A stretch of 64,000 nucleotides of DNA from Catalimonadaceae bacterium JC749. Its GTDB lineage: Bacteria > Bacteroidota > Bacteroidia > Cytophagales > Cyclobacteriaceae. The translations under genes were made by a program, and so were the position numbers. Shown piece by piece: positions 9,113-17,910 of this stretch. Under the pieces are notes generated by a model that was given only the letters and a program-made list of their open reading frames with translations, was not told the origin of the DNA and searched no databases. Where the stretch lies: positions 372,001 to 436,000 of the forward strand of contig JAJNNC010000001.1 of the NCBI GenBank assembly GCA_021730635.1, in the 5' to 3' direction. Positions within the stretch are counted from its first letter, which is position 1. Every line of letters starts with the position of its first letter.

Positions 9113-9988
9113 TTATAGTTTTTTGTTCAGTATACTGATCGGTCTGGCAGACTTAATTCTATGTTCTATCGCTTCAATATCTCTGATGTAAATGGTGTTA
9201 TGTTCACCATAATGCTCCATAGGTACCAGTCTTCTTTCAAAAACTTCATATTTGAATGGATGAAATCCCAGGGTAGATAAATGGTTATGAATTTCTTCAT
9301 CACTATAACCATATCTTTTGCCGGACCCGTTCAACTCAATGATAATCGCTTTTAATCCATGCTCTGTCAATATTCTATTACTTCCCTGTAAAACTTCTTT
9401 CTCAAATCCTTCTACATCTATTTTTATCATCATAGGCGGCTTATTGATTAAATCATCCAACTTTTCTATTCTAACTTCCACCACATCCCGTTCGTGATCA
9501 GTGGCCACATGATTGATGGTATCTAATGATCTGGTAAATTTTAAAGATCCATTTTCAGAGCCTATCCCAAGATTGTGAAGGGTTACGAGGCTATCTATAT
9601 TATTGAGATAAATATGCTGTCTTAATATTTCAAAAGTGCGTGGTATAGGTTCAATAGCAATAGTTTTGCATCCTACCACCCCGGCTGCCAGAATGGTATA
9701 ACTCCCTATATTAGCACCAACATCTACAAATGTATCTTCCGGACGAAGTGTATGCATCATAAAAGCCATGTCTTCAAATTCATGCAAACCAGTATAGATA
9801 TTAAAAACAGCTCCGGTTAGCCCTTTAGAAGCTATGAGCCTGGTATTCTCCACAAAGGGATGTAGAACCGGATGAGGATTGACCTTGAAATACAGCTGCC
9901 ATTTTGCATATCTTATTACTGTCTGCCATTTATCATGCTTGGTCAGGGGATGATTAAGAATAAATTGTAGTGTTTTGAAAAGCGCCAT
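9113..9988 (-). CDS. FkbM-family SAM-dependent methyltransferase
   Basis: A 291-residue protein starting at MALFKTLQFILNHPL. An open frame extends 37 codons further upstream to 10099, but those residues do not look like this family, so I prefer the ATG at 9988, preceded by an AAAGAGAAAA stretch. Motif I is FVDVGANIGSYTILAA near residue 87, followed by AIEPIPRTFEIL, and the FkbM-type acidic segment MIKIDVEGFEKEVLQG is present. FkbM methyltransferases O-methylate sugars or polyketides, and in surface-polysaccharide loci they usually methylate a glycan hydroxyl. It lies on the opposite strand to the glycosyltransferases with a divergent 295-nt region before the next plus-strand gene, so its expression is separate. 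Confidence 0.85.
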   Translation of the reverse strand: MALFKTLQFILNHPLTKHDKWQTVIRYAKWQLYFKVNPHPVLHPFVENTRLIASKGLTGAVFNIYTGLHEFEDMAFMMHTLRPEDTFVDVGANIGSYTILAAGVVGCKTIAIEPIPRTFEILRQHIYLNNIDSLVTLHNLGIGSENGSLKFTRSLDTINHVATDHERDVVEVRIEKLDDLINKPPMMIKIDVEGFEKEVLQGSNRILTEHGLKAIIIELNGSGKRYGYSDEEIHNHLSTLGFHPFKYEVFERRLVPMEHYGEHNTIYIRDIEAIEHRIKSARPISILNKKL

Positions 9989-10231
9989 TTTTCTCTTTGC
10001 AAATGTTACTAACCCAAATGTATATATTTCGTTTTGGTTGGATGCTGATGTAATGATTAAAGCGCACCCAATTAAATTAATCAAAAGTAAAGCTGTCAAT
10101 TTACATTGAGAGCAAGAAAATTACTTATTAAATCAGTCAATCTTTTTATAGAGAATGTCAATCCAGGTTAAACTCTACCCATCGTTGTATCATATTTTTG
10201 AGACTAGTTTTTATCTAATAGTTCAAATTTC

Positions 10232-10264
10232 TTTGAATTGTTCTCCTATAAAAGAATAAATTTG
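10232..10264 (+). promoter_or_regulatory. Bacteroidota-type promoter for the GT4-wzi pair
   Basis: TTTG at 10232-10235 and TAAATTTG at 10257-10264 are separated by 21 nt. This matches the Bacteroidota housekeeping promoter (-33 TTTG, -7 TAnnTTTG). Transcription would begin near 10271, about 13 nt before the ATG at 10284, giving a very short leader. Confidence 0.62.
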
Positions 10265-10283
10265 TTCCTATAAATGTAAAAAT

Positions 10284-11420
10284 ATGTCCTTAAAGATAGC
10301 TGTTGTACACGAGTGGTTGGTGGATCACTCAGGATCAGAAAAAGTATTGGAGCAGATTCTTCAAGTTTTTCCTGAGGCTGATCTTTTCAGTGTGGTAGAG
10401 TTTCTGCCTGAGGATCTGAAATATTTTATTCAACATAAATCCGTTCATACTACTTTTATTCAAAAGCTTCCTTTTGCCAAAAAGAAGTATCGGAATTACC
10501 TTCCGCTGATGCCACTGGCCATTGAGCAGTTAGACGTTTCAGCCTATGATGTTGTCATTTCCAACAGTCATGCAGTGGCCAAGGGCGTTATTACCAGCAG
10601 TAATCAGCTCCATATCTGTTACTGCCATTCTCCTATTCGATACGCCTGGGATCTCTACCACCAATACCTTACTGAGTCTGGGTTGCATAAAGGTTTCAAG
10701 GGTGTCATCGCTAAAATGTTTCTCCATTATATCAGGTTATGGGATCTGGGTACTATCAACAGGATAGATTACTTTTTAGCCAACTCTGGCTATATCGCTC
10801 AGCGCATAAAAAATATTTATAACAGAAATGCTACGGTCGTTTACCCACCCGTTAATATTACAGACTTTGAGTTGTTTCCTCAAAAGGAGGACTTTTTCCT
10901 CACAGCTTCTCGCTTTGTACCCTATAAGAAAGTAGATCTGATTGTAGAGTCGTTTTCAAAGATGCCCGATAAAAAACTAATTGTTATCGGCGATGGCCCT
11001 GATTTAGAGAAAGTAAGAGCCAATGCGGGAGACAATGTGGAGCTATTAGGATTTCAGCCGCTGGATGTTCTCAAACATTATATGCAAAGGGCGAAGGCAT
11101 TCATTTTTGCTGCTGATGAAGATTTCGGCATTATGCCAGTGGAAGCTCAGGCCTGTGGTACACCCGTAATTGCTTATGGGAAAGGAGGTGTACTGGAAAC
11201 AGTAATAGAGGGAAAAACCGGGCTTTTTTTTGAAGAGCAAAGTAGTCAGAAAATTATACAAGCGGTACGACATTTTGAAGAATTGGCAGGAGGATTTGAA
11301 CCAGCAGTGATCAGAAAACATGCAGAGTCATTCAGCGCCTCCAGATTCAGATCAGATTTCGAGGGTTTTGTGAAAGAGAAAATAGATCAAAAATTTCAAA
11401 TTCATGTTCCAACTGAATAA
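10284..11420 (+). CDS. GT4-family glycosyltransferase (WbaZ-like)
   Basis: A 378-residue GT-B enzyme. The N-terminus KIAVVHEWLVDHSGSEKVLE and the segment HICYCHSPIRYAWDLYHQYL near residue 110 are hallmarks of the WbaZ/mannosyltransferase subgroup that acts in O-antigen and capsule synthesis. The donor domain starts at FLTASRFVPYKKVDLIVESF and contains AADEDFGIMPVEAQACGTPV near residue 276, including the Glu that binds the nucleotide-sugar. It has a good promoter immediately upstream. Its 3' end overlaps the wzi-like gene by 17 nt, so sugar transfer and surface assembly are coupled. The sugar specificity is not readable from sequence. Confidence 0.9.
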   Translation: MSLKIAVVHEWLVDHSGSEKVLEQILQVFPEADLFSVVEFLPEDLKYFIQHKSVHTTFIQKLPFAKKKYRNYLPLMPLAIEQLDVSAYDVVISNSHAVAKGVITSSNQLHICYCHSPIRYAWDLYHQYLTESGLHKGFKGVIAKMFLHYIRLWDLGTINRIDYFLANSGYIAQRIKNIYNRNATVVYPPVNITDFELFPQKEDFFLTASRFVPYKKVDLIVESFSKMPDKKLIVIGDGPDLEKVRANAGDNVELLGFQPLDVLKHYMQRAKAFIFAADEDFGIMPVEAQACGTPVIAYGKGGVLETVIEGKTGLFFEEQSSQKIIQAVRHFEELAGGFEPAVIRKHAESFSASRFRSDFEGFVKEKIDQKFQIHVPTE

Positions 11421-12975
11421 GAGGAGCTTTCGTCTTTTGTGGGTCAATCCGATACTCCTGACACTACTCAACATTTCTATAGCATTAGGTCAAGTAGATT
11501 CTATAGCATATCATATAGGGGTCATGGGAAGCACGGCTACCCAGCAATACCTTCCGCACTGGATCACAGCTAATCGATTTGGTATCCTAGATGATAATGA
11601 GTACGCTGTCAGTGTATTAAGAGGAGGACTTCAAGCGAACTATAAATTTTTTAAAACCTTAAAACTTGAAGGCAAAATAGATGCAGTAGCTAAACAGTCT
11701 TTCAGAGCATCACAAAACAGCGATTTTTTTCTGCAACAAGCTTATTTGCAGGCTACCTATAGCATTTTCGAATTAACAGGAGGGCGTATAGAGCGTACCT
11801 TGGGAACCCATGCTGAAGGTTTATCAAGCGGGTCCCTGGCACTTAGTGGAAATACCCGTCCGATCCCTATGATTTTTATCAGCGTTCCTGAATTTGAATC
11901 TGTTCCTTTCACTAAAGGTTTCATAAAATTTAAAGGAACCTACGGACATGGGTGGTTAGAAAAGGAGCGATACGTTAAGAGTCCATACCTTCATGAGAAA
12001 TCATTTTACCTCAATTTTGGTGGAGATTTTAAAATTAACTTTTCTGCTGGTATTGTGCATTTTGTAATATGGGGTGGAGAGGATGCTTCTATTGGTAAAC
12101 TTCCTTCAGATTTTAAAGATTACCTGAGAGTTATTATGGGGAAAAGTGGTGAGGGTTTAGATACTACCAAAAATGTGCTGTTAGGAGAAACCGCCAATGC
12201 CTTAGGCGACAACCTTGGCATCTATGATTTTGGACTCCAGGCTCATCTGAAAAATTTTGATCTATCCCTTTATCATCAAACGCCTTTTGAAGACTGGACA
12301 GGCACCCGCTTGTTTAGAAATCGTGACAGACTTTTAGGTTTGCATTTAAAAAACAAGAAAACAAACCATATCGTCTCTGGCTTCGTTTATGAATTCTTAT
12401 ATACGAAATATCAAAGCGGCCCTGGGCTGCCTGGTGGCGTCCATGATGCTCCAGGAGATTCAGGATATGGCTATGATTTTGGAGGTAGAGATAACTATTA
12501 TAATAATTATTTGTACAAAACAGGTTGGGTATATCAGGACAGAATTTTAGGAACGCCTTTATTTTTTACTTTGTCAAGAGCCAGGCTTTATTTTCCTGGT
12601 TTTGTAGAACCTGATAGAAGACGATTTAATTTCAATGTTGTTAATAACAGAGTCACAGCCCATCATGTAGGGTTTATGGGAAAAATTAAAAAGGTTGGTT
12701 ATAAATTTTTATCTACCCTTACTAAAAATTATGGGACTTATGGAGGGATTAATGGAGGTATCACAGAATGGGGCAGTATCGAAAACCCTGATCTGGAATA
12801 TGCCTTTAAACCCGCCAGAAATCAGTATTATTTTTTGTTAGAATTGGAATCTCATCCTTTTTCTTCCAATTGGTCACTGCTAACAACCTTAGCTTGGGAT
12901 ACAGGTGATTTAACCAGAAATGTTGGAATACTGGTTGGATTGAAACGTCAGGGATTGATCAAAACTAAAAAATAA
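11404..12975 (+). CDS. capsule assembly Wzi-family outer-membrane protein
   Basis: A 523-residue protein with an N-terminal signal segment (LLTLLNISIALGQ) followed by alternating beta-strand-like sequence rich in Tyr, Phe and Gly, ending in KRQGLIKTKK. The segments MGSTATQQYLPHWITANRFG and GGRIERTLGTHAEGLSSGSL match the capsule assembly protein Wzi family (PF14052), which in E. coli forms an 18-stranded barrel that binds capsule at the cell surface. It is somewhat longer than E. coli Wzi, as is usual in Bacteroidota. The ATG lies 17 nt inside the end of the upstream glycosyltransferase gene. The role is retention or assembly of the exported polymer on the outer membrane. Confidence 0.82.
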   Translation: MFQLNKRSFRLLWVNPILLTLLNISIALGQVDSIAYHIGVMGSTATQQYLPHWITANRFGILDDNEYAVSVLRGGLQANYKFFKTLKLEGKIDAVAKQSFRASQNSDFFLQQAYLQATYSIFELTGGRIERTLGTHAEGLSSGSLALSGNTRPIPMIFISVPEFESVPFTKGFIKFKGTYGHGWLEKERYVKSPYLHEKSFYLNFGGDFKINFSAGIVHFVIWGGEDASIGKLPSDFKDYLRVIMGKSGEGLDTTKNVLLGETANALGDNLGIYDFGLQAHLKNFDLSLYHQTPFEDWTGTRLFRNRDRLLGLHLKNKKTNHIVSGFVYEFLYTKYQSGPGLPGGVHDAPGDSGYGYDFGGRDNYYNNYLYKTGWVYQDRILGTPLFFTLSRARLYFPGFVEPDRRRFNFNVVNNRVTAHHVGFMGKIKKVGYKFLSTLTKNYGTYGGINGGITEWGSIENPDLEYAFKPARNQYYFLLELESHPFSSNWSLLTTLAWDTGDLTRNVGILVGLKRQGLIKTKK

Positions 12976-13309
12976 GAACAAATGGAATTAAATCCATACC
13001 GTTTTGTTAAAAATTAAACTTTAATCATTACAGTCTCTTTTAACTTTTTTTATAGTTTTGTGCCAAGTTAAAGCATTTTTTATTCTCAATTTATATTACA
13101 TCGTAGCTGTAAGACGGTTACGTTTTTGTTTTCTTGGTATAAACAAAGAATTTTACAATCAAAATCCAACGTTCCTTAAGTTTCATGTGTCTGATAGGTG
13201 TAGAATTTTTCATTTGGCATGATTCATGTTGACATCAGATGAATATATTCTTTATGAAAATTCACACTTATATGTCACTAGGTGAATCCATGTAAGATTA
13301 ATTGTGATT
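12976..13309 (+). promoter_or_regulatory. 334-nt leader/promoter region before the phosphoglycosyltransferase gene
   Basis: AT-rich region with a -7-like box TAGTTTTG at 13053-13060, preceded by T-rich sequence but no clear TTG at the expected -33 distance. If this box is used the leader would be about 240 nt. There is no obvious terminator after the wzi-like gene, so read-through is also possible. No small gene or riboswitch fold was recognised. Confidence 0.4.
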
Positions 13310-14683
13310 ATGCAACACAGATTTTCACATAATATAAGAACCCTGCACATAGTAGTTGATTTTTTACTACTGAACCTATCCTTTTTAGCTTCATATTTTT
13401 TTAAGTTTCATGAGCTAGGCAGTTTATTTGCTGCCCCTTATTCAGGGTTGTTGTTCTTTATTAACATTGCCTGGTTTTTATCTATCCTGGTTGTTAAACC
13501 CTATAATATTTCCCGATCTTCTTCTACGGTTCCTTCTATCTTAGGGAAACATTTCACTTCTATTATTTTGCATGCTCTTCTGATTGCCACCTTTTTTGTG
13601 GCTTTCAGGGTATACTACTATTCGCGGGAGCATATTTTTGTTGCTTATCTTATTTTGTTTTTTGTAGCTTCCTTCTGGAAAGGAGCTTTTACTTATTTTC
13701 TCAGACTTTACCGGCTCCGCGGATACAATAACAGGAAAGTAATCATTGTAGGATACGGAGAAATAGCAGAAGAATTAAGAAATTTCTTTGTGCGCCATAA
13801 AGAACAGGGTTATAAACTTATGGGCTTTTTCGACGATAGAAAGAGATATACGCATATACGAAAAGGGACCATTGACCAGATTTATGATTTTGTCTTGAAA
13901 AACGAAGTGGACGAGATTTATTGCTGCATTCCTTATTTAAGCTATGATACAGTAAAAGGTATTGTAGACTTTTGTGAGAAGCACGATAGAAAAACTAAAG
14001 TTGTTACGGATTTTCGTAGCTTTTACTCTAAGGGAGTCACTTTAGAAAGATATGATACAATTCCCGTACTCAACATTACTTCTTCTCCCATAGAGGACAA
14101 AAAGGCAGTAGCCATTAAGCGTATATTTGACATATCCTTTTCTGTGCTGGTATTCATTATAGGCCTGCCCATTTTTGTGCTGGCAGCACTGATCACTAAA
14201 TTAACTTCTAAAGGACCTGTTTTTTATGAGCAGGAAAGGGTCGGTAAAGGAGGCAGACCTTTCACTATGTATAAATTTAGAAGTATGTATACCAATGCGG
14301 AGCAGGCTGGTCCGAGCTTAGCCTTTAAGGATGATCCACGGATTACGCCCTGGGGAAAATTTATTAGAAAAACCCGGTTAGATGAGTTGCCGCAATTTTA
14401 TAATGTGCTGAAAGGTGATATGTCTATCGTGGGCCCACGTCCGGAGAGGCAGTTTTATGTAGATCAGATTGTAGAAAGAGCTCCCCATTATAAATACCTT
14501 CAGGGTGTAAAACCTGGTATTACCTCTATTGGGCAGATCAAATTTGGTTATGCAGAGAACATCGATGAGATGGTAAAGAGACTCCGCTACGATATTCTTT
14601 ATTTAAAAAACGTATCGCTTGCCTTTGATTTGAAGATTATCTTGCTCACCATTGTAGTAGTTCTGAGAGCGGAAGGCAAATAA
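13310..14683 (+). CDS. undecaprenyl-phosphate glucose phosphotransferase-like (WcaJ/WbaP type)
   Basis: A 457-residue polyisoprenyl-phosphate hexose-1-phosphate transferase that would attach the first sugar-1-phosphate to undecaprenyl phosphate and so begin repeat-unit synthesis. The N-terminal half has four to five membrane helices (for example VDFLLLNLSFLASYFF), then a CoA-binding-like Rossmann segment VIIVGYGEIAEEL near residue 145. The catalytic domain begins at KRIFDISFSVLVF near residue 269, with the reentrant helix. KFRSMYTNAE and DELPQFYNVLKGDMSIVGPRP follow and contain the conserved Asp-Glu and Pro-Arg-Pro signatures. I start at the ATG at 13310; a GTG six nt upstream is also in frame. 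It is the last gene of the locus. Confidence 0.92.
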   Translation: MQHRFSHNIRTLHIVVDFLLLNLSFLASYFFKFHELGSLFAAPYSGLLFFINIAWFLSILVVKPYNISRSSSTVPSILGKHFTSIILHALLIATFFVAFRVYYYSREHIFVAYLILFFVASFWKGAFTYFLRLYRLRGYNNRKVIIVGYGEIAEELRNFFVRHKEQGYKLMGFFDDRKRYTHIRKGTIDQIYDFVLKNEVDEIYCCIPYLSYDTVKGIVDFCEKHDRKTKVVTDFRSFYSKGVTLERYDTIPVLNITSSPIEDKKAVAIKRIFDISFSVLVFIIGLPIFVLAALITKLTSKGPVFYEQERVGKGGRPFTMYKFRSMYTNAEQAGPSLAFKDDPRITPWGKFIRKTRLDELPQFYNVLKGDMSIVGPRPERQFYVDQIVERAPHYKYLQGVKPGITSIGQIKFGYAENIDEMVKRLRYDILYLKNVSLAFDLKIILLTIVVVLRAEGK

Positions 14684-14684
14684 A

Positions 14685-15869
14685 TCAAAGTTCTGGTAAA
14701 ACAAAACCTGCTATTACGCCTGCCAAAATAATCAGCGGCGCAGGAATTTGTGTGAAACGCAATAAAAGGGCTGTTCCCACTATCACGGAAATATTAAGCA
14801 CATTTGCTTCAAGCGGCTCGAAAAGCAGCAGGGCAGCCGCAACTACCATCCCAGAACTAGCTGCAGTTATGCCTTCCAGTGAAGCTTTGATAACACGATA
14901 TTTTTTAAGCGCATCCCAAAAACGAATCACAAAAAAAATTAAAAGTGTACCGGGCAGAAACACGCCTGCCGATGCCATGAGCGCCCCCAGAATTTCCCCG
15001 GACAGACCATACTGCCGCATGGAAAGGGAACCGATATAGGCACTAAAAGAAAAGACAGGACCGGGAACGGCCTGTACGATCGCATAACCTGTAAGAAATT
15101 CTTGAGACGTGAGGTAACCTTTAAAACGCACAAACTCTGTATAAAGCAGCGGAATTAATACCTGCCCTCCTCCGAAGATCAGACTCCCCGTTCTGTAGAA
15201 ATTCTCGAATAAACGTACAGGCATGTAGCGGGTAGTGGTGGCCAGCACAGCAGCCACCACAAAAATACCTATCCACAGGAAAAAGTTACCCCACTCAATA
15301 TTAATTTTCTCTATTTCTTCGTGAGAGTGTTTTTTATACTTGCTGGAAGTGATAAAACCTGCTACCAGCAGTATGGCCGGAAAGATATAGGGAGAACGAA
15401 TGAAATAAGAGAGAATGGCAGAGGCACTCAGTAAGAGTACTCCTGTTCTGGTATTTACCACCTTCACACTGATCTGATAGCCTGCATAGGCAACAAAACC
15501 AACCGCCATAGGCTGGATAAACCTGGTGAATGCCAACGATAATTCTTTTTCCTGAAAATTGGAAATAGTAATAGCCAGTATTGTCATGATCGTGACGGCC
15601 GGAAGCGTCCAAACCAGCAAAGTAAGAAAGGCAAGCTTAGGACCTCCTATTCGAAAGCCAATGGCAGTAATGGTCTGTGTAGAAGTAGGACCAGGAAGAA
15701 TTTGACACAGGGCATACAACTCGATTAGCTCTTTTTCTGTGAGATAACGCCTTTTCTCTACCATCATTTTCAAAAGCATACTCATGTGAGCCTGAGGCCC
15801 CCCAAAGGCACTGAAAGTGAGCAGGAGAACATCTTTCAGAAAAATGTAATAACGTACGCGCCTAATCAA
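14685..15869 (-). CDS. chrA: chromate transporter-family membrane protein (ChrA-like)
   Basis: A 394-residue membrane protein made of two homologous chromate-transporter domains. Each half carries the family signature: FSAFGGPQAHMSMLLKMMVE with ALCQILPGPTSTQ in the first, and LIFGGGQVLIPLLYTEFV with AIVQAVPGPVFSFSAYIG in the second. This two-domain length is the usual long-chain ChrA. Characterised members export chromate; many homologues have unknown substrates, so the transport claim is from family only. The start is TTG at 15869 because no ATG precedes the conserved first helix. It ends just 1 nt from the convergent phosphoglycosyltransferase gene, with no room for a separate terminator. 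Confidence 0.88.
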   Translation of the reverse strand: MIRRVRYYIFLKDVLLLTFSAFGGPQAHMSMLLKMMVEKRRYLTEKELIELYALCQILPGPTSTQTITAIGFRIGGPKLAFLTLLVWTLPAVTIMTILAITISNFQEKELSLAFTRFIQPMAVGFVAYAGYQISVKVVNTRTGVLLLSASAILSYFIRSPYIFPAILLVAGFITSSKYKKHSHEEIEKINIEWGNFFLWIGIFVVAAVLATTTRYMPVRLFENFYRTGSLIFGGGQVLIPLLYTEFVRFKGYLTSQEFLTGYAIVQAVPGPVFSFSAYIGSLSMRQYGLSGEILGALMASAGVFLPGTLLIFFVIRFWDALKKYRVIKASLEGITAASSGMVVAAALLLFEPLEANVLNISVIVGTALLLRFTQIPAPLIILAGVIAGFVLPEL

Positions 15870-15967
15870 ATGATGTCCGTATTAGCAGGCCAAATGAATG
15901 TCTATCTAAGTTTGTACAGAGACAATGGGAGTCACTGTTATCAAATCCTGATATAGGAGCTGAGACT

Positions 15968-16939
15968 TTATTTTTTTAAACCTATCTCTGCCAACCTTTC
16001 CTGCAAAAACTCTCCGGCTGTCATATCTGCATAGCTTTTAGGATTTTTCTCGTTCACACAACTACTAAGGCATGTTAAATCCATTTCTGATCTGGGATGC
16101 ATGAAGAAAGGAATAGAATACCGGGAAGTACCCATTCTTTCTTTAGGTGGGTTTACTACGCGGTGAATGGTAGATTTTAAGGTATCATTGGTTAACCGGG
16201 CCAACATATCCCCTACATTTACAACGATTTGTTCTGGTAAGGCGGTGATAGGAATCCACCGACCATCACGCCGAAGTACTTGTAATCCTTCTGCACTGGC
16301 TCCCATCAACAGGGTGATCAGATTAATATCACCATGCTCAGCGGCCCGTACTGCATCTTCCGGTATCTCTTCCGGATGTGTGATGGGGTAATAATGAATC
16401 GCCCTTAAAATACTATTGCCATGACGTACTTTGTCCTCAAAATATTGCTCTTCCAGGTCAAGATACAGGGCAATAGCTTGAAGTATTTGCTTGCCAGTTT
16501 CTTCCAGTGTTTTAAAGGCTTGTGTAGCAATGGATTTCATTTCCGGCACTTCTTCCGGCCAGATATTTTCCGGATATTCATTCTTTACAGGATCATCATC
16601 TTCTACCACCTGCCCAACATGATAAAACTCTTTTAAATCACCTGTATTCCTGCCTTTGGCATGTTCTTTTCCTTTCCCTGTATATCCACGCTGTCCGAAT
16701 AGTCCCGGAATATCATATTTTTGTTTAATCTCCTCAGGTAGACCAAAAAACTTTTGAAAAACCTGATACAGCTGGGAAGTCAACGTATCAGAAAGCCCAT
16801 GGTTTTTTACTGCTATAAACCCAATATTATTGAATGCGGTGCCTAAATCCTGAACAAATTTTTCTCTTTGCTCTTGATTTCCCTCCCGGAAATTTCTCAA
16901 ATCCAAAGAAGGTATTTCATCATATAACACTTTGTCCAT
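15968..16939 (-). CDS. 2-oxoglutarate/Fe(II)-dependent oxygenase (isopenicillin N synthase-like)
   Basis: A 323-residue non-haem iron oxygenase. The N-terminal DIOX_N part starts with IPSLDLRNFR and includes FIAVKNHGL. The catalytic jelly roll has the facial triad: His and Asp in AAEHGDINLITLL, and the distal His in STIHRVVNPP. The 2-oxoglutarate-binding Arg-x-Ser follows in GTSRYSIPFF. These proteins couple oxidative decarboxylation of 2-oxoglutarate to hydroxylation or desaturation of a small molecule. Bacterial homologues of about this length are common single genes with unknown substrates, sometimes tied to secondary metabolism or the ethylene-forming family. No biosynthetic neighbours are visible here, so the substrate is open. 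Confidence 0.88.
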   Translation of the reverse strand: MDKVLYDEIPSLDLRNFREGNQEQREKFVQDLGTAFNNIGFIAVKNHGLSDTLTSQLYQVFQKFFGLPEEIKQKYDIPGLFGQRGYTGKGKEHAKGRNTGDLKEFYHVGQVVEDDDPVKNEYPENIWPEEVPEMKSIATQAFKTLEETGKQILQAIALYLDLEEQYFEDKVRHGNSILRAIHYYPITHPEEIPEDAVRAAEHGDINLITLLMGASAEGLQVLRRDGRWIPITALPEQIVVNVGDMLARLTNDTLKSTIHRVVNPPKERMGTSRYSIPFFMHPRSEMDLTCLSSCVNEKNPKSYADMTAGEFLQERLAEIGLKK

Positions 16940-16994
16940 TTTTTTACTTATCTATATAAACACTATGCACTGGAATATTTGGCAAAATTTGTAA

Positions 16995-17002
16995 TAACTT
17001 TG
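16995..17002 (+). promoter_or_regulatory. -7 promoter box of the lipoprotein gene
   Basis: TAACTTTG matches the Bacteroidota -7 consensus TAnnTTTG and lies 29 nt upstream of the ATG at 17032. The nearest TTTG upstream is at 16978-16981, a spacer of 13 nt, shorter than the usual 19-23, so the -33 element is unclear. Confidence 0.45.
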
Positions 17003-17031
17003 CAATTCATCAAACTTAAACAATCGTAGTT

Positions 17032-17859
17032 ATGAAAAAATTATTTTTAGTGTTTATTTACTCAACTTTTTTAGCGCTTATGTACGCCTGTTCGCCTTCC
17101 AGTACACAGGAAGGAGAAACAGATACACTGGCTGAGAATTCTGATGAACAAACGCCGCAATTAACCATATCTCCAGCTCCTGCCTCTCCTGATTTTCCGG
17201 ATGCTATTTTGAAAATAAACAATCCCACAGAAGGAGCTACGCTTTCCTCTGAAGATAGTATAGCATTCACGTATGAGGTAACCAACTACGAACTTGGCGT
17301 GCAAACAGAAGATGCAAATCAGAAACAAATAGCTAATTCTGATCAGGGTCAGCATATACACCTGATTCTCAATAATGAGCCTTATCATGCGATCTATGAG
17401 CCTAACTATAAATTAAGTCTGGAAGATGGCCATTATGTTGCAATCTCCTTCTTATCAAGATCTTATCATGAAAGTGTAAAAACACCTGATGCTTATGTCC
17501 TCACCCAATTCAATGTAGGAAATACTGACGAAGAGAATGTAGACTTGTCGGCTCCTATGCTGTTTTATAGCCGCCCGAAAGGCACCTACACCGGACCAGA
17601 TACAGAGAGCGTACTGTTTGATTTTTACCTGGTGAATACAGAATTAAGTAGCACGGGTAATCAGGTGAAGGTTACCGTGAACAATGATACTACCTTTACA
17701 GTGAATGAATGGCAGCCTTACCTTATGGAAGGACTTCCTATGGGTGAAAATACTATTAAAATAGAACTGGTAGACAGCCAGGGAAATCTGGTAGACAGTC
17801 CTTTTAACAGTGAAGAGCGAACGTTCACGCTGGAAGAAGGAAGCCAGCCAGCTTCTTAA
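17032..17859 (+). CDS. lipoprotein of unknown function
   Basis: A 275-residue protein with a lipoprotein signal (MKKLFLVFIYSTFLALMYAC, Cys at about residue 20) followed by a Ser/Thr/Glu-rich linker. Two beta-rich segments follow: residues 60-165 with GQHIHLILNNEPYHAIYEP and HYVAISFLSRSYHESVK, and residues 175-275 with an immunoglobulin-like pattern. The paired HIH and HAIYE resemble DUF4399-type domains and proteins annotated in Cytophagales as phosphopeptide-binding, but I do not claim a function. It is a single gene with its own promoter box and a strong terminator directly after it, so it is monocistronic. Confidence 0.75.
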   Translation: MKKLFLVFIYSTFLALMYACSPSSTQEGETDTLAENSDEQTPQLTISPAPASPDFPDAILKINNPTEGATLSSEDSIAFTYEVTNYELGVQTEDANQKQIANSDQGQHIHLILNNEPYHAIYEPNYKLSLEDGHYVAISFLSRSYHESVKTPDAYVLTQFNVGNTDEENVDLSAPMLFYSRPKGTYTGPDTESVLFDFYLVNTELSSTGNQVKVTVNNDTTFTVNEWQPYLMEGLPMGENTIKIELVDSQGNLVDSPFNSEERTFTLEEGSQPAS

Positions 17860-17885
17860 CCTGGCCGGATATTATATTGTATGGC

Positions 17886-17910
17886 AAGCGGGTTTAAGCC
17901 CGCTTTTTTT
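17886..17910 (+). terminator. rho-independent terminator after the lipoprotein gene
   Basis: A perfect 7-bp stem AAGCGGG (17886-17892) and CCCGCTT (17899-17905) with a 6-nt loop is followed by a run of seven T at 17904-17910. It ends the plus-strand lipoprotein transcript, and its T-run overlaps the stop codon of the convergent recO gene. Confidence 0.85.
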
